DNA of 64,000 bases from Anniella stebbinsi (GCA_029215795.1 JARDYH010000003.1:101960609-102024608), one strand, 5' to 3'. Positions 1 to 10,614 are shown, counted from the first letter of the stretch. Notes: generated by a model not told the origin, from the sequence alone. Numbers and translations are program-made.

Positions 1-1318
1 CCCATCAGCCTTAACAAAGGAACCACTACTATGGCTTTTTAATATAGTACTTTCAATGTTCAAAGCACTTCGCATATATTATCTCTTTGCAATCCTTGCT
101 TTTCAGCTTTAAATAGCAACAGTAGAGCCCAATCAGAATTGGGACCACGGCATGTGGATGAAGAGATTTAATCCTTTTCTCCCTGCACCAAGGTTACAAT
201 AAAAACTGGAAGCTTACCTCCTAGAGCAAATTGTTTCAGGGGTAGATATTTCTGCAATGCTAGAGAAAAGGGTTAAGCTCTCCATTCTGTGAGCTATCCT
301 CCTGATAAAGGTCCCTAAGAGTTGTGATTTAAAGTTGGGGCAGCGGGGGCGGGGGGCAACCAATGACATAATGCCAAATTATGCATTTAATGTAATAAGT
401 AATTTGGCCCTTATCCACTGTGCTACTCTTGTCTCTTAGCTCACAAAGGGGCTTCTTGTTTCTTGTTCCATTCCCAGTCTACATTGTGCTTGCATAGTTC
501 TTCCAATATGGATTAATCTCGGATGAATCTTGAGGCTCTGTAGGCTTCTACAATTACATTGCTTGATGCATTTGCTGTTTGTATTGATAGTATTTCTCAG
601 ATCTAGTTTGATCATGGGGAAAGCAATTGGGAAGATGGGGAAGGCAAACGTAAAGGTGCATGCTTGTGAACCACTGCAGTTACTCTCACTTAGGCTTTGT
701 TTCAGTTGGGAATGGAAGTGAAGGGGACAGCCAAAGTGGTGGGTTTTGTGGAGGTAGCACCATTTAGGTGTTTTGAGCAGTAGTTCCCAGCATGAGGACC
801 AGCAAAAGGGATGGTTGTGGAGCTGGAAGATGACATCAATAGGCAGAGACATAGCAGAAGGCAAACACAGAAAGGTAGGATGGGCCAAGCCTATGAAGGA
901 CTTTGAAGGTATGAGCTTTGTTATCAGATGAAACAGTAGGGCATGTGCCCCAGATCATTACCAGCCTCAGCACAAGCCTGCCTCTTTCCTCTGAGCTCAG
1001 TAGCTTTGCATTGACTAGGAGAACTGAAGACTGACTCCTGTAGAAGACTAGCCTATAGAAGGCTAGCAGGGGGTGTAGCAACCTTTTAAACTAGAGGGGA
1101 GGTTGCCACCTTTCCTTCCACAGTCTGCTACTTGTTTGTCTTCCCCCTACCTCACTACTCTTATATGGCCACTGCTGGGAACTGGCTTGCAATGAATGTT
1201 TGAAGAGGGGGGAGGAGGTGCAAGAAGAGCTGTCTGTGAAATGTCAGTATTTTACTGCCCCGAACTAGGACTTTTAGCTCCTGTAGATTTAATTAGCTGA
1301 TGGGCAGTATAAAGATGC
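1..1318. other. Intergenic DNA with a faint old L2-like trace
   Basis: No convincing gene is visible. On the minus strand, roughly 840-1080, a short reading frame contains a segment resembling the L2 LINE C-terminal peptide 'TFKALHGLGPGYL' (here TFKVLHRLGPSYL), so this is probably an old L2 remnant. A G-rich run lies near 341-358. Everything else looks like unconstrained sequence. Confidence 0.4.
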
Positions 1319-1320
1319 AA

Positions 1321-1354
<34 letters not shown>
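1319..1354. repeat. (AATA)n microsatellite
   Basis: About nine uninterrupted copies of a TAAA/AATA tetranucleotide. Such arrays form the 3' tail of the L2 elements in this window, so this one may be the tail of a decayed copy lying just upstream. Confidence 0.9.
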
Positions 1355-1355
<1 letters not shown>

Positions 1356-1392
1356 GAGGATGATTCCCAGCATTATCTTTCCTTTTTATCAA

Positions 1393-1845
1393 ATCCAGGT
1401 GAGGCAGTAGCTGTTCTGAATCAGTGCCTGGGCACGTTAATGGACTGAATGAGGGCCAATAAACTGAGACAATCTAGACAAGATGGAATTACTGTTAGTG
1501 GGTGGTTCATCTGCCTGCTAAGTGATGTTCAAGCTCTTCTGGAGGAGTTGCACTCCCCTAAAGGATTAGGTGTGTAGTTTTGGGTGCTTATGGACCCAGA
1601 CTTGTGGCACAGGTGAACTTGGTGGCATGGAGCACTTTTTATCACCATAGGCTGATATATCAACTATGCCCTTAACTGGACAGGGATTGCCAAACTACAG
1701 TTATCCTAGCTCTAATAACCTCTAATCTGGATCACTACAATGTGTTATATATTTTGCAAACAGTCCAGAAAATCAGCTGGTCCAAAATAGGGCAACAAGA
1801 CTGTTAACAGGGACCGGCCAATGTGATCATATTATAACAGTCAAA
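1393..1845 (+). mobile_element. Decayed L2 LINE fragment (RT C-terminal part)
   Basis: The segment aligns by eye with the better-preserved L2 copy starting at 9109. The stretch 'caggtgaggc...gaatcagtgcctggg' matches 9807-9842, and the following 'atggactgaatgagggccaataaactga' region matches 9850-9880. Homology continues to the equivalent of about 10245. Indels and stops break every frame, so no protein can be made. Confidence 0.7.
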
Positions 1846-2355
1846 TCAAATCAAATCAATGACCAGCATAACAAATAAAAAACAGATAAAACACATCAAA
1901 TAAAATACAGAGAATTTCAGAGTTTCTGAAGTCAGTTCCTGGTGAGTTTTGCATGCTACAGCACAAAATCTGGCAATACTAAAAGTTGTGGATGCATTTT
2001 GTTCATAGAGAAATGAGAAAACATAGAAGACATCTGATCATCCTGGCAGTTTTAATAAAAGAGGCTCAATATTTTTTTGCTTAAATCAAGATAGAAAAAA
2101 CAATACAAGAGAACATGATTCATCGATTCAACCTCTCCAGAGCCACAGGGGCACTTGGGTTCATAGTAAGGGATTTAAAGATCTCTTCCCTCCAGAACTG
2201 CTGAGGGAAGAACACTGAAGCGTGCCAAAGTTTTTACTTTGCTTGTGGACTGAGATTGCAGAAAGATAATTTGCTGACTTATTTGGCTGAAGTGCTCTGT
2301 CAGATAGAATATGGTTGAAGGTTAAGCCAAGGACATGTTGGCATTCTGCATCTAT
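1846..2355 (-). mobile_element. LINE 3' fragment, minus strand, left of a MITE insertion
   Basis: The segment 2115-2165 (a 'gattcaacctctccagagcc' block followed by an acaggggca motif) resembles the minus-strand LINE fragment at 27270-27340. The 'tcaaatcaaatcaaatcaat' stretch near 1842-1860 could be its simple 3' tail. The sequence appears to continue beyond the 355-bp MITE at 2356-2710. No intact reading frame remains. The clade is uncertain. Confidence 0.4.
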
Positions 2356-2710
2356 GGCCTCCTCCACACGAGACGTTTAATGAGCCTTAGAGGCTCATTA
2401 TAAATTTTACCTCCACACCAGCGGAGCGCAAAACGGGCGTACAGGCGCGTTATTTCCCCGATAATGCGCATTTTCGAATGCGCGTTAAATAGCGACTTTT
2501 ATTTTTCTCCGGCCGTTAAAGCGCATTATCGCAGTGTGAACAAGCGATTATGCGCGTTAACGTCTTCTAAAGCGCTTTTTGGACATGAATTAATGCGCTT
2601 CGCCGCCTCTCGCTGCCTCCCGTGCAGAGGGATTAGGCGTAAATGCGCCTCCGCGATAATGCGCATAATCCCGGAACCGGGCGCAAAAGCGCATCCTTGT
2701 GGAGGGGGCC
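2356..2710. mobile_element. 355-bp Harbinger-like MITE, copy 1
   Basis: Termini are GGCCTCCTCCACACGAG on the left and the complement of GGCCCCCTCCACAAGG on the right. The copy is flanked by a TAT direct repeat (2353-2355 and 2711-2713). The interior is rich in GCGCAT/ATGCGC words and CpG, and the left end holds a small hairpin (AATGAGCC...GGCTCATT). It has no coding capacity. Three other copies in the window have the identical 355-bp length. The 3-bp target duplication of form T-N-A/T fits PIF/Harbinger, but the superfamily is inferred. Confidence 0.85.
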
Positions 2711-3275
2711 TATGATACATTGCTTAAGGATCCTCTGGCCTTCTCATATCCCATGGAGATCAGATTGCCTCAAGAGAATCTATATATCTGGAGCTTTGGG
2801 GGCAGGTTTTGCTTTCATAGTGAAAAACGTCTTATAGAATTAAAAAAGCTAAACCAGCTGGGAGAAGGTTAATTAAAGCTAGTGAGCCAGGCTTTAGTTT
2901 CAGCCTCTTAAAGGCCAATCTCCAGTTGCAGGGTGGCATTTTGGACACAGTGAGGTACTTGGAGAATGGCTCTAAGAAATTTAAATTGAACTACTTCCAG
3001 AGCTGTAAAACTGGAATAAGGGCCAAGTTGGGCTCCATACAAGCGCTGGGTTAAAGATTGAGCCACAACAACTTCGTTGCCACTGGTAGCCTCTGCTGGT
3101 GGTGCAAAAATATTTTAGGATGACAGAAGCACTTCTTGAGGCTAACTGGGCAGTGTATTTATTCCTCCTGAGGTTTTTGGCTGCCATTAGCTTGAAAAAC
3201 AACAAAGTATTTAAATATCTTTACCGGCTCAGTCTTGTGACCAGCTATATGATTTCAGATTTTTGGCAAAGATTA
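2711..3275 (-). mobile_element. Probable continuation of the interrupted minus-strand LINE
   Basis: The segment follows the MITE directly and has no intact frame. I infer that it continues the LINE fragment to the left because the MITE has a clean TAT duplication, so its flanks were once contiguous. Individual motifs are too decayed to assign a clade. Confidence 0.3.
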
Positions 3276-3510
3276 CTAGCTTTATTTATTTATTTATTGA
3301 ATTTCTATACCACTCACTAGCCGAAGCTCTCTGGGTGGTTTACAAAAATTAAACCATGAAAACCATTCAAAATATAAAACAAACAACACTGTAAAAACAA
3401 AGTATAAAATGCAATATAAAAGCACAACCAGGATAAAATCGAGCAGCAATGCAGAAATTAATACAGATTTAAAATACAAATTTAAAAGAGCAAAGTTAAA
3501 AATTAAATTG
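3276..3510 (-). mobile_element. L2 3' untranslated tail, minus strand
   Basis: Begins with a TTTATTTATTTATT array and then the complement of the L2 3' end: an 'agccgaagctctctgggtgg' block that matches the tail of the copy at 10755-10823. The same arrangement recurs at 26764-26985, including the downstream 'aaagcacaacca...gagcagcaatgcag' stretch. Only the UTR is present here, typical of 5'-truncated LINE insertions. Confidence 0.7.
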
Positions 3511-3689
3511 ATAAACTGTTACAATACTGAGAAAATAAAAATGTATGGTAATTTATTTGGAGGCATTCATCATCACAACAATATTGAATGTGGGCTTGCA
3601 AGGCTCTCTTCAGACTTATAGGCAATTGGGACAGGGTCACTGCATCACCAGCATATAGGTGCCTGTCAGCTAGCTTGTCAGCTGTCTAG

Positions 3690-4510
3690 TGGCAAATCCA
3701 GGTTTATTATTGTGCAGTGTGCAAAATAGCCTTTTGCTTCATGGGAAAGAACATAAAAAGAGTCATGCTGGATCACACGTGGGTCCATCTAGCCCAGCAT
3801 TCTGTTCACACAGTGACCAGCCAGCTGCCCATGGGAAACCCACAAGTAGAACATGACTGCAACAGCACCCTCCCACCTATGTTCCCCAGCAACTGGTGTA
3901 TACATACTGCCTCTGATATTGGAAGTAGCATATAGCCATCAGGACTAGTAGCCATATCCTCCATGAATTTGTCCAATCCCCCTTTAAAGCCATCCAAATT
4001 GGTAGCCATCACTACATCTTGTCAAAGATTCCATAGTTTAACTATGCGCTGTGGAAGATGTACTTCTTTTTATCTGTCCTGTAGCTCCCACCAATCAGCT
4101 TCATGGGATGATCCTTGGTTCTAGTATTATGAGAGAAGGAGAAAAATGTCTCCCTATCCATTTTCTCTAAATCATGCATTATTTTGAACACCACTATCAT
4201 GTGTCCCCCTTCTTGCCTCTTGTCTATACTAAACAATCCCAGATGTTGTAATCTTTCCTAATAGTGGAATTGCTCTAGCTCCTTAATCATTTTAGATGCC
4301 CTTTTCTTCACTTTTTCCAACTCTATAATATCCTCTCTCTCTCTCTCTCTCTCTTGGTTTAGTGAACAGAACTGTATTCTATGTCTGTTCTCACCATAGG
4401 TTTGTATAAGGGGAATATGGTCTTGACAGTTTTATTCTCAATTCCTTTTCTAATTATGCCTAACATGGAATTTTCCTTTTTCACACTGGGTTGACATTTT
4501 CATCAAGGTG
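3690..4510 (-). mobile_element. CR1-type LINE 3' part, minus strand
   Basis: The stretch with 'catgctggatca', 'ccatctagcccagcattctg' and 'cagctgcccatgggaaaccc' recurs at 15990-16385 and in part at 16880-16980. On the minus strand, 4042-4236 encodes a peptide resembling the CR1 reverse transcriptase C-terminus (RQEGGHMIVVFKIMHDLE, then FFSFSHNTRTKDHPMKL). The element is 5'-truncated or interrupted at about 4520 and broken by stops. A (CT)n run lies at 4333-4353. Confidence 0.7.
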
Positions 4511-4525
4511 TCCACCACAACCCTA

Positions 4526-4960
4526 AGAACTCTTTCTAAGCCCACAGTGGCTGTGCAGTGGGACTGCAATACAGCCGCTTACTGGAAGCCACCCCAGGGC
4601 TTTTACATGAAGCTGCACTTTAAAAAAAAGTTGGGGACTTGCCCCAACTTTTTTCTTCAAAGTGAGGTCACCACAGTCCTTCCGCTCTGTGACTTTGCTC
4701 TGGTATCAAGCTGGGCCAGAAGGTGACCCCTGATTTGTTTCTGGAAGCCAGGCAGGGAGTGGGCCGGTGAGCTGAATGGCCACAAGAAAGCCCACACTGC
4801 CTCCTGCCATCAGGATTACCCACTGCCATCCTGCAGTAGCGAAACCGTGGGGTTTACCAGCAGAGTGACAGCAACACAGCGCCATGAAGGCAGGGCCTTG
4901 GTCAGTCACTGCTAGCTCAGATCCCATCAGTTTATACTTAAAATTGGGCTCCATTCCTCT
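4526..4960. repeat. Unclassified insertion within CR1, with a perfect hairpin
   Basis: This segment separates two minus-strand CR1 parts. It contains a perfect hairpin with 13-bp arms (AAAAAAGTTGGGG at 4624-4636, CCCCAACTTTTTT at 4642-4654) and a 5-nt loop. It is probably a non-autonomous element, but I could not define matching termini or a target duplication. Confidence 0.4.
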
Positions 4961-5410
4961 GATACCTCACCAGTTCACCAGGATTTCTCAAAGACAGTAG
5001 ATAGAGGTTCTGACTGTCCATCTGCTAGCTCCTTAGGATGCAAATGAACAGGACCTAGAGACTTGAGCTCATTTAAGTTGCTTAGATATTCCCTGACCTT
5101 CTCTCTGTCAACCTCATGCTGCACTCCTACCCTTCAGCTTGTTTGTTGCATATGCCAGATGGGACACAGATCCTCTTTTGGGAAAAGGCTGGCCCAAAAT
5201 AGGAGTTGAGCAATTCTGCTATTTCTTTGTCATCTGTAAGCATTTTGCTCTTATTCGCTCTGCAGCTAGTTACTGTTATTTTTGTCTTCCTTTTACTTTT
5301 AACATATTTGAAGAAGCCTTGCTTGTTATTCCTTTGAGGTATCATCCACATCTTCATTTTGATTGGGTGATCAGCAGTAGACTCCAATCGAAGTATTGGT
5401 TTTAGTCCTT
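4961..5410 (-). mobile_element. CR1-type LINE fragment, minus strand (pre-RT region)
   Basis: The minus strand encodes a peptide with 'NNKQGFFKYVKSKRKTK' and 'LTDDKEIAELLNSYFGPAFSQ', characteristic of the CR1 linker between endonuclease and reverse transcriptase. The DNA parallels 59090-59420 in the CR1 copy at 57.6-59.4 kb. It is likely part of the same original insertion as 3690-4510. Confidence 0.7.
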
Positions 5411-5604
5411 CCTCCATTTATTTCAACAGGGTCACCAAATTCATTCTTTTGGATTTCTGTGCAGGTGTGTACATTTCTAACATATAATGAAACACCTTCC
5501 CACCACACCAACCCACCCCTTTCTATGGCTTCTATTCTTTTCCAGACAAGTGATATCCTTCATTTCCTATATTCCTCTCATGGGAGTCATCCCACCTAGT
5601 CTCA
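5411..5604. other. Intergenic DNA, nothing recognised
   Basis: No motif, repeat or coding signal stands out between the CR1 remnant and the next MITE. Confidence 0.5.
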
Positions 5605-5732
5605 GAGCCTATCTACGCTACTGCTTTAAAATGGTTTTAAACGGTTTATAACAGTTTTGAGAACTGTTGGGGCCCAGGACACACTCCATATACAGTTTTC
5701 AAAACGTTTTCAAAGTGTATGTAGATAGGCTC
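5605..5732. mobile_element. Short MITE with GAGCCTATCTAC termini, copy 1
   Basis: Perfect 12-bp terminal inverted repeats GAGCCTATCTAC / GTAGATAGGCTC enclose 128 bp. The interior contains 'ggggcccaggacacactcca' and alternating TTTTAAA/GTTTTGA runs. The same element occurs in the opposite orientation at 8779-8918. No target duplication is visible for this copy. Confidence 0.8.
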
Positions 5733-6282
5733 ATAGTTATACCTATTAAGCCCTATTTACCTACTTGAATCAAGAATCAAGTCCAGCCAATTTCCCAGAC
5801 TCTGAACGTTAGTTTGAAATCATTGAATGTCATGCACTTTATGCTCCAATGACCTCCCTCCATTTTTATTAAGAGGTTTAACAGGCCCCACAACAGCTGC
5901 GGTCCCAGTTCGTGCTAACTTGCCAGTCTTGGAGCAAACACATTCTTCACAAGCTTTGTGAGGTGTGTAGTCCATCTCTCACCAGCAGTTCTTCATCCAA
6001 AAAGCATAAACCATGGTGACACCATCTTTATGTCTAGTTGTTCACCTGAAGAATTCTCCCCCCCCCCCACTTTCTAGTCTTCTTCCATGAGCCAGAAGGA
6101 CGTGTGCTGGCCTAAACACTCGAAGACACTTTCCAGTACAACATGCCTTTATTTGGGTTAAAGCAAGCACTTCAGTGGAGAAAGAGAGCACCTTGGCAAA
6201 GGTGCAAAGCTCTCTCTGATTAAATGTGGGTTACAATCAGCTTTTTATTAGCAAGTTCAGGACAAGTAAATAGAGCATGCAC
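5733..6282. other. Intergenic DNA with a C-homopolymer
   Basis: No coding signal found. A run of about twelve C lies near 6059-6069. The remainder is unremarkable AT-leaning sequence. Confidence 0.5.
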
Positions 6283-6352
6283 AAATGCGCGGGGCGGGTG
6301 GGGGGGCGGCGCGGGGGCGCGGGGCGGGGGGGCGGTGCTGGTGCGCGGGGCA
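6283..6352 (+). repeat. G-rich low-complexity tract, quadruplex-prone
   Basis: Sixty to seventy bases of almost pure G with C, containing many G runs of 3-7 separated by short loops, in an otherwise AT-leaning neighbourhood. It lies immediately upstream of a fold-back transposon. Confidence 0.75.
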
Positions 6353-6372
6353 CTTACCTGCTGGGGCTTCCC

Positions 6373-6682
6373 TAGGGTGACCATATGAAAAGGAGGACAG
6401 GGCTCCTGTAACTTTTAACAGTTGCATAGAAAAGGAATTTCAGCAGGTGTCCTTTGTATACATGCAGCACCTGGTGAAATTCCCTCTTCACTACAACAGT
6501 TAAAGCTACAGGAGCCCTGTCCTCTTGACCAGATACAAAAGAGGGCAGGGCTCCTGCAGCTTTAACTGTTGTGATGAAGAGGGAATTTCACCAGGTGCTG
6601 CATGCATACAAATGAAATTCCCTTTTTTATACAACTGTTAAAGATACAGGAGCCCTGTCCTCCTTTTCATATGGTCATCCTA
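6373..6682. mobile_element. hAT-type fold-back MITE, copy 1
   Basis: Begins TAGGGTGACCATATGAAAAG and ends with the near-complement (CTTTTCATATGGTCATCCTA). The two halves are long inverted repeats of each other: 'agggctcctgtaac' with 'acaggagccct', and 'gaaattccctcttcactaca' with its complement. Family members at 38842, 42499 and 43737 carry perfect 8-bp target duplications. This copy shows none, so its flank has probably changed since insertion. Confidence 0.8.
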
Positions 6683-6699
6683 CCTTTGGTGGTTATTGG

Positions 6700-6882
6700 A
6701 AGTCCTGTTCCAAGTGCCCTCATATGCTGTGGTGTGGTGCAGGGCTACTTGGGAGTGGGACTTTTCAGTAGTAGCCCCCTGTTGTGGAATATTGTCCACA
6801 GAGAGGTCTGGCTGACACCTACTTTGCTTGAGTTGTTTGTGCCCACCTGCTTCCAGAGTGCAAAGGAAGAGGTGGGTCTCTA
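6700..6882 (+). mobile_element. L2 LINE C-terminal fragment
   Basis: The + strand encodes 'GLFSSSPLLWNIVHREVWLTPTLLELF', which resembles the L2 C-terminal peptide seen on the minus strand near 27900-28000 (AFSAVAPLLWNELPREVHLAPTL). It is short and broken, an old relic. Confidence 0.55.
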
Positions 6883-8084
6883 GCTGGTGCTAGAAGATAG
6901 CAATTCATTTTTTTAATAATGCATTTTGACCCATAGACCTTCCTCTCCAATTTGCTTTGAGATAATTGGCATGATGTATATTTTGTAACAATTGCTGATA
7001 CTTATTCATCCTTCTTAAAAATGTTTTAAGTATGACTGCTTTCTGGATGTTGGTGTGGATTTATTTTGGTAAGCCCAGTTTCTGAAGGTTTTCTGTAGTG
7101 TGTGTATGTGTGTGTGTGTGTGTGTTGCTGGTGACTGATGTGATTAACTGAATAATTGTAACCTTTTCCTGCTGCACAGTTCTTTAATTTCCATAGCCAT
7201 TTTTTTCTCTCTTTTCCTATTCCTTTTCTGCAACATTTTTGCCATTAGGTATTGCTAAATCAATGAGGTAGGTGTGTTTTTCTTGTTTATTACTGTAATG
7301 TCTGGTCGATAACAAAGTATTGTCTTTTCCCAAAATTGTTCTGTCCCAGCAAGATAACATGTGAGTGCATAGTGTGGCTTGTCTTGGCTTGTCTGAGTGT
7401 GTCTGGATCTCCTAGGCTCTAAAAGCATCTTTCTGGAGAGCACCTGCTGGTTGCATGATCCATGAGGCCAGGTTCTCATGAGTGCATAGTTCTTCTTGAC
7501 AGGAGGGCCTTGCACTTGCTAGAGTAAGCTGAACATATGTGAAGTGGCTGCAATCCTATATTCATTTATCTGGGAGTAAACTTTATTGAAATCAATGGGA
7601 CTTGTTTCTGAGGTTTCTTTGGGCAGTTTTCTTTGGGTCCCTGATTGAGATTTCTGTTCTCTGTACACTGAAACAGTGTAAATTCAGGAGATATTTGTCT
7701 AGCATTGTGATAATGGGCATCTGTTCTGGCCTTTCTTTGTATTGCTACTGACCATGGTCTTGTTTACATGGCTAATGAACCAGAGATATAATGACACATT
7801 GTTAGATTAGTTTCTCATTGATAAATCAGAAGTTGAAACAAGCTAAGAGGTGCTAGTGAGAAGTGACAACAACAACAACAACAACAACAACCCTTTAGTC
7901 CATTTTATTCCATGGCTAATGCTTGCAGGGTAATAGTGTTTTATACTCTTTCTTAATGCTAGGTTGCTAGTTTGTTGTACTAGCTTTTTCTGTACTTGTC
8001 AACTGCTTCATTTGTTCAGTGGTAGCAGTATGCTGAAGCTGTGAGTATGAATATGAGAAAGGTGATGGGGAAAGAGTGTTAAAT
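6883..8084. other. Intergenic DNA with simple repeats
   Basis: Contains a (GT)n tract at 7099-7125 and an (ACA)n tract at about 7867-7892. A short dispersed repeat (7549-7612, 'gcaatcctatattcatt...caatgggacttgtttctga') is also found in related form at 37720-37765, 38425-38465, 40335-40382, 48093-48180 and 57430-57515. No gene seen. Confidence 0.6.
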
Positions 8085-8435
8085 GTTAGGAAAGGTGAGA
8101 CTATGGTCATCCAATGAAGGATTTGCAGTCAGAAAAGATATTTGAGGGAAAGGGAGACTGCATCACACAAAGTATAGCAAAATCTTTAAAGTACAGCAAA
8201 AGCTACAAAAGTAGGAGTGAAGGTAATTTCAAATACATTGAATGTCTCAGTGATTTTAACATTAAGATATTATGTAGAACAGGTTTGCCTTAATTGTGTG
8301 CTGTGAAATCAGAAATGTGACCAAGGCCATCTTTGGGTGGACATGTCCCTTTGGGAGCCGGCCATGTTGGTGGGCATGCCTCCTTGGGGCGGCCATGTTG
8401 TCCTCCTTTTTGGTTTCCAAAATATGGTCACCCTA
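8085..8435 (+). mobile_element. Repeat ending ...AAAATATGGTCACCCTA, copy 1
   Basis: Homologous to 14999-15335 (shared 'cagaaaagatatttgaggga', 'agtacagcaaaagctaca', 'ttatgtagaaca', 'atgtgaccaaggc') and, reversed, to 37166-37420. One end is the hAT-like terminus TAGGGTGACCATATTTTGG. The opposite end is not resolved, and no coding sequence is present. It is probably a DNA-transposon derivative. Confidence 0.65.
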
Positions 8436-8439
8436 TCCA

Positions 8440-8778
8440 ATACCAAATGTGTCTTTTTAATGACCTCCTCCCCAAAAGAGGCAACTACTAGGCATTGTCA
8501 AAATATATGCTTCTAAGAAGCCTTCTCTCCGTTACACCTCCAACATTAGCTGACTTAGACAAATCCTTAATAAAGAGATATTGTGGCATCCAATAGACGT
8601 GACACAAAGGTTTTAGCTGAATAAGATGCAAACTGAGATCCATAGATGCATCAAGTACAGATGCCAAAGTGGTGATCCATTGCTTAGGCAAAATAGGACA
8701 ATCCAGTTCACTATTTCATTCCTGCTTAAGACCCTGTATATCATATTTATTCACCAATAATAAGTATGTATAGACATA
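8440..8778 (-). mobile_element. Possible L1-like LINE fragment, minus strand
   Basis: On the minus strand a broken frame has a Y-W-P-x-L stretch (HVYWMPQYLFIKDLSKSAN) followed in another frame by a CWRC-like zinc-knuckle segment, reminiscent of the L1 ORF2 C-terminus. Similar decayed DNA seems to continue after the MITE at 8779-8918 (8919-9108) and possibly after the L2 at 10824-11100. Assignment is tentative. Confidence 0.35.
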
Positions 8779-8918
8779 GAGCCTATCTACACACACAGGA
8801 TAAAACACTTTGAAAACATTTTGAAAACTGTATATGGAGTGTGTCCTGGGCCCCAACAGTTTTCAAAACTGTTTTAAACCATTTTAAACCATTGTAAAGC
8901 AGTAGTGTAGATAGGCTC
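8779..8918. mobile_element. Short MITE with GAGCCTATCTAC termini, copy 2
   Basis: 140 bp bounded by GAGCCTATCTAC and its exact complement, flanked by ATA on both sides (8776-8778 and 8919-8921), which suggests a 3-bp target duplication. It is the inverse orientation of the copy at 5605-5732 and shares 'gtgtgtcctgggccccaaca'. No coding capacity. Confidence 0.85.
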
Positions 8919-9108
8919 ATAGATAATAGGTCAATTTCCCTGATCAGCCCCACTAAATGCTTCCAATAGCAAAGAAGATGCTGAAGTTGTAAAAGTCTCA
9001 GGACCAAATCTAGATACTAACAAATGTTGTAACTGCAAGTATTGCCATTCAGCCATAGCTGGAAAATCATATTTAGCATGCAAAACACAGAATGCAACCA
9101 CTTCCATA

Positions 9109-10614
9109 TTGGATCCTTGCCCCTCTTGGCTAATAAAAGCTAGCAGGGATGGAACAACTGGCTGGGCCAGGGAAGTGATTAATGCCTCTTTGCAAGAGGG
9201 AGTGGTCCCAGGCCTCCTGAAAGAGGCGGCAGTGAGGCCACTCCTAAAGAAATCTTCCCTGGACCCCGAAAATCTTAATAACTACAGGGCAGTAGCAAAT
9301 GTTCCATTCCTGGGCAAGGTCCTGGAGTGGGTGGTTGCGAGCCAACTCCAGGCACTCTTGGATGAGACTGATTATCTGGATCCATTTCAGTTGGGTTTCA
9401 GGCCTGGTTTTGGTACGGAAACAGCCTTGGTCGCCCTGTATGATGACCTATGTCGGGAGAAAGACAGGGGGAGTGTGACTCTGTTGATTCTCCTTGATCT
9501 CTCAGCGGCTTTCGATACCATCGACCATGGTATCCTTCTGGGACGACTGGCTGAGTTGGGAGTGGGAGGCACTGCATTGCAGTGGTTCTGCTCCTACTTG
9601 GGGGGTCGGCTCCAGAAGGTGGTGCTTGGGGAACATTGCTCGGCCCCGTGGATTCTCCAGTATGGGGTTCCGCAGGGGTCAGTTTTGTCCCCCATGCTGT
9701 TCAACATCTACATGAAACCGTTGAGTGCAGTCATCCGGAGTTTTGGAGTGCGTTGTCATCTGTATGCTGATGACACGCAGCTCTATTTCTCCTTTTCATC
9801 TTCATCAGGTGAGGCTGTGGATGTGCTGAACCAGTGCCTGGCTGCGACAATGGACTGGATGAGGGCTAATAAACTGAAACTCAATCCAGTCAAGACTGAG
9901 ACGCTGTTAGTGGGTGGTTCCGCTGACCGGATGGAGGGTGTTCAACCTGTTCTGGATGGGGTTGCACTCCCCTTGAAGGAGTGGGTTCGTAGCTTGGGGG
10001 TTCTCCTAGAACCATCTCTGTCACTTGAGGCGCAGGTGGCCTCAGTGGCACGGAGTGCCTTCTACCAACTTCGGTTGGTGGCCCAGCTACGTCCCTATCT
10101 GGACAGGGATAACCTGGCTTCAGTTGTCCATGCACTGGTAACCTCCAAGTTAGATTACTGCAATGCACTCTACGTGGGGCTGCCTTTGAAGGTGGTTCAG
10201 AAGCTGCAGCTTGTGCAAAATGCAGCGGCCAGATTGATAACTGGAACCAGTAGGTTCGAACATAGAAGACCTACTCTGGCCCGCTTGCATTGGCTGCCTG
10301 TATGTTTCCGAGCCCGGTTCAAGGTGCTGGTTTTAACCTATAAAACCTTACACGGCTTGGGACCACAATACCTGATGGAACGCGTTTCCCGACATGAACC
10401 TACCTGAACACTACGTTCAACATCTAAGGCCCTCCTCTGAGTGCCTCCTCCAAGGGAAGCTCGGAGGTCAGCAACAAGAGAGAGGGCCTTCTCTGTGGTG
10501 GCTCCCCAATTGTGGAACGATCTCCCCGACGAGGCCCGCCTGGCGCCAACATTGTTATCTTTTTGGCGCCAGGTCAAGACTTTCCTCTTCTCTCAGGCAT
10601 TTGGCAATATCTGA
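9109..10614 (+). pseudogene. L2 reverse transcriptase relic, two in-frame stops
   Basis: The open part runs 432 codons. It has recognisable RT blocks: a fingers segment near FQLGFRPGFGTETALVAL (residues about 93-110), motif A LLDLSAAFDTIDHGIL (about 130-145), motif B GVPQGSVLSPMLFNIY, and the catalytic YADD at residues 219-222 (codons 9763-9774). After the first TGA (10405-10407) the same frame continues through a second TGA near 10436 and ends at 10612-10614. The only breaks seen downstream are two stops of the kind expected from CpG decay of arginine codons. The endonuclease domain is absent. Confidence 0.85.

Noticed and set aside
2400..2700. GCGCATTA-rich block as a CRISPR-like or direct-repeat array
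   Set aside because: The words are irregularly spaced, occur on both strands and belong to a transposon with defined ends. There are no uniform spacers, and the genome is eukaryotic.
6373..6682. Target duplication for hAT copy 1
   Set aside because: The 8-bp flanks GGCTTCCC and CCTTTGGT do not match, so no duplication is claimed here.
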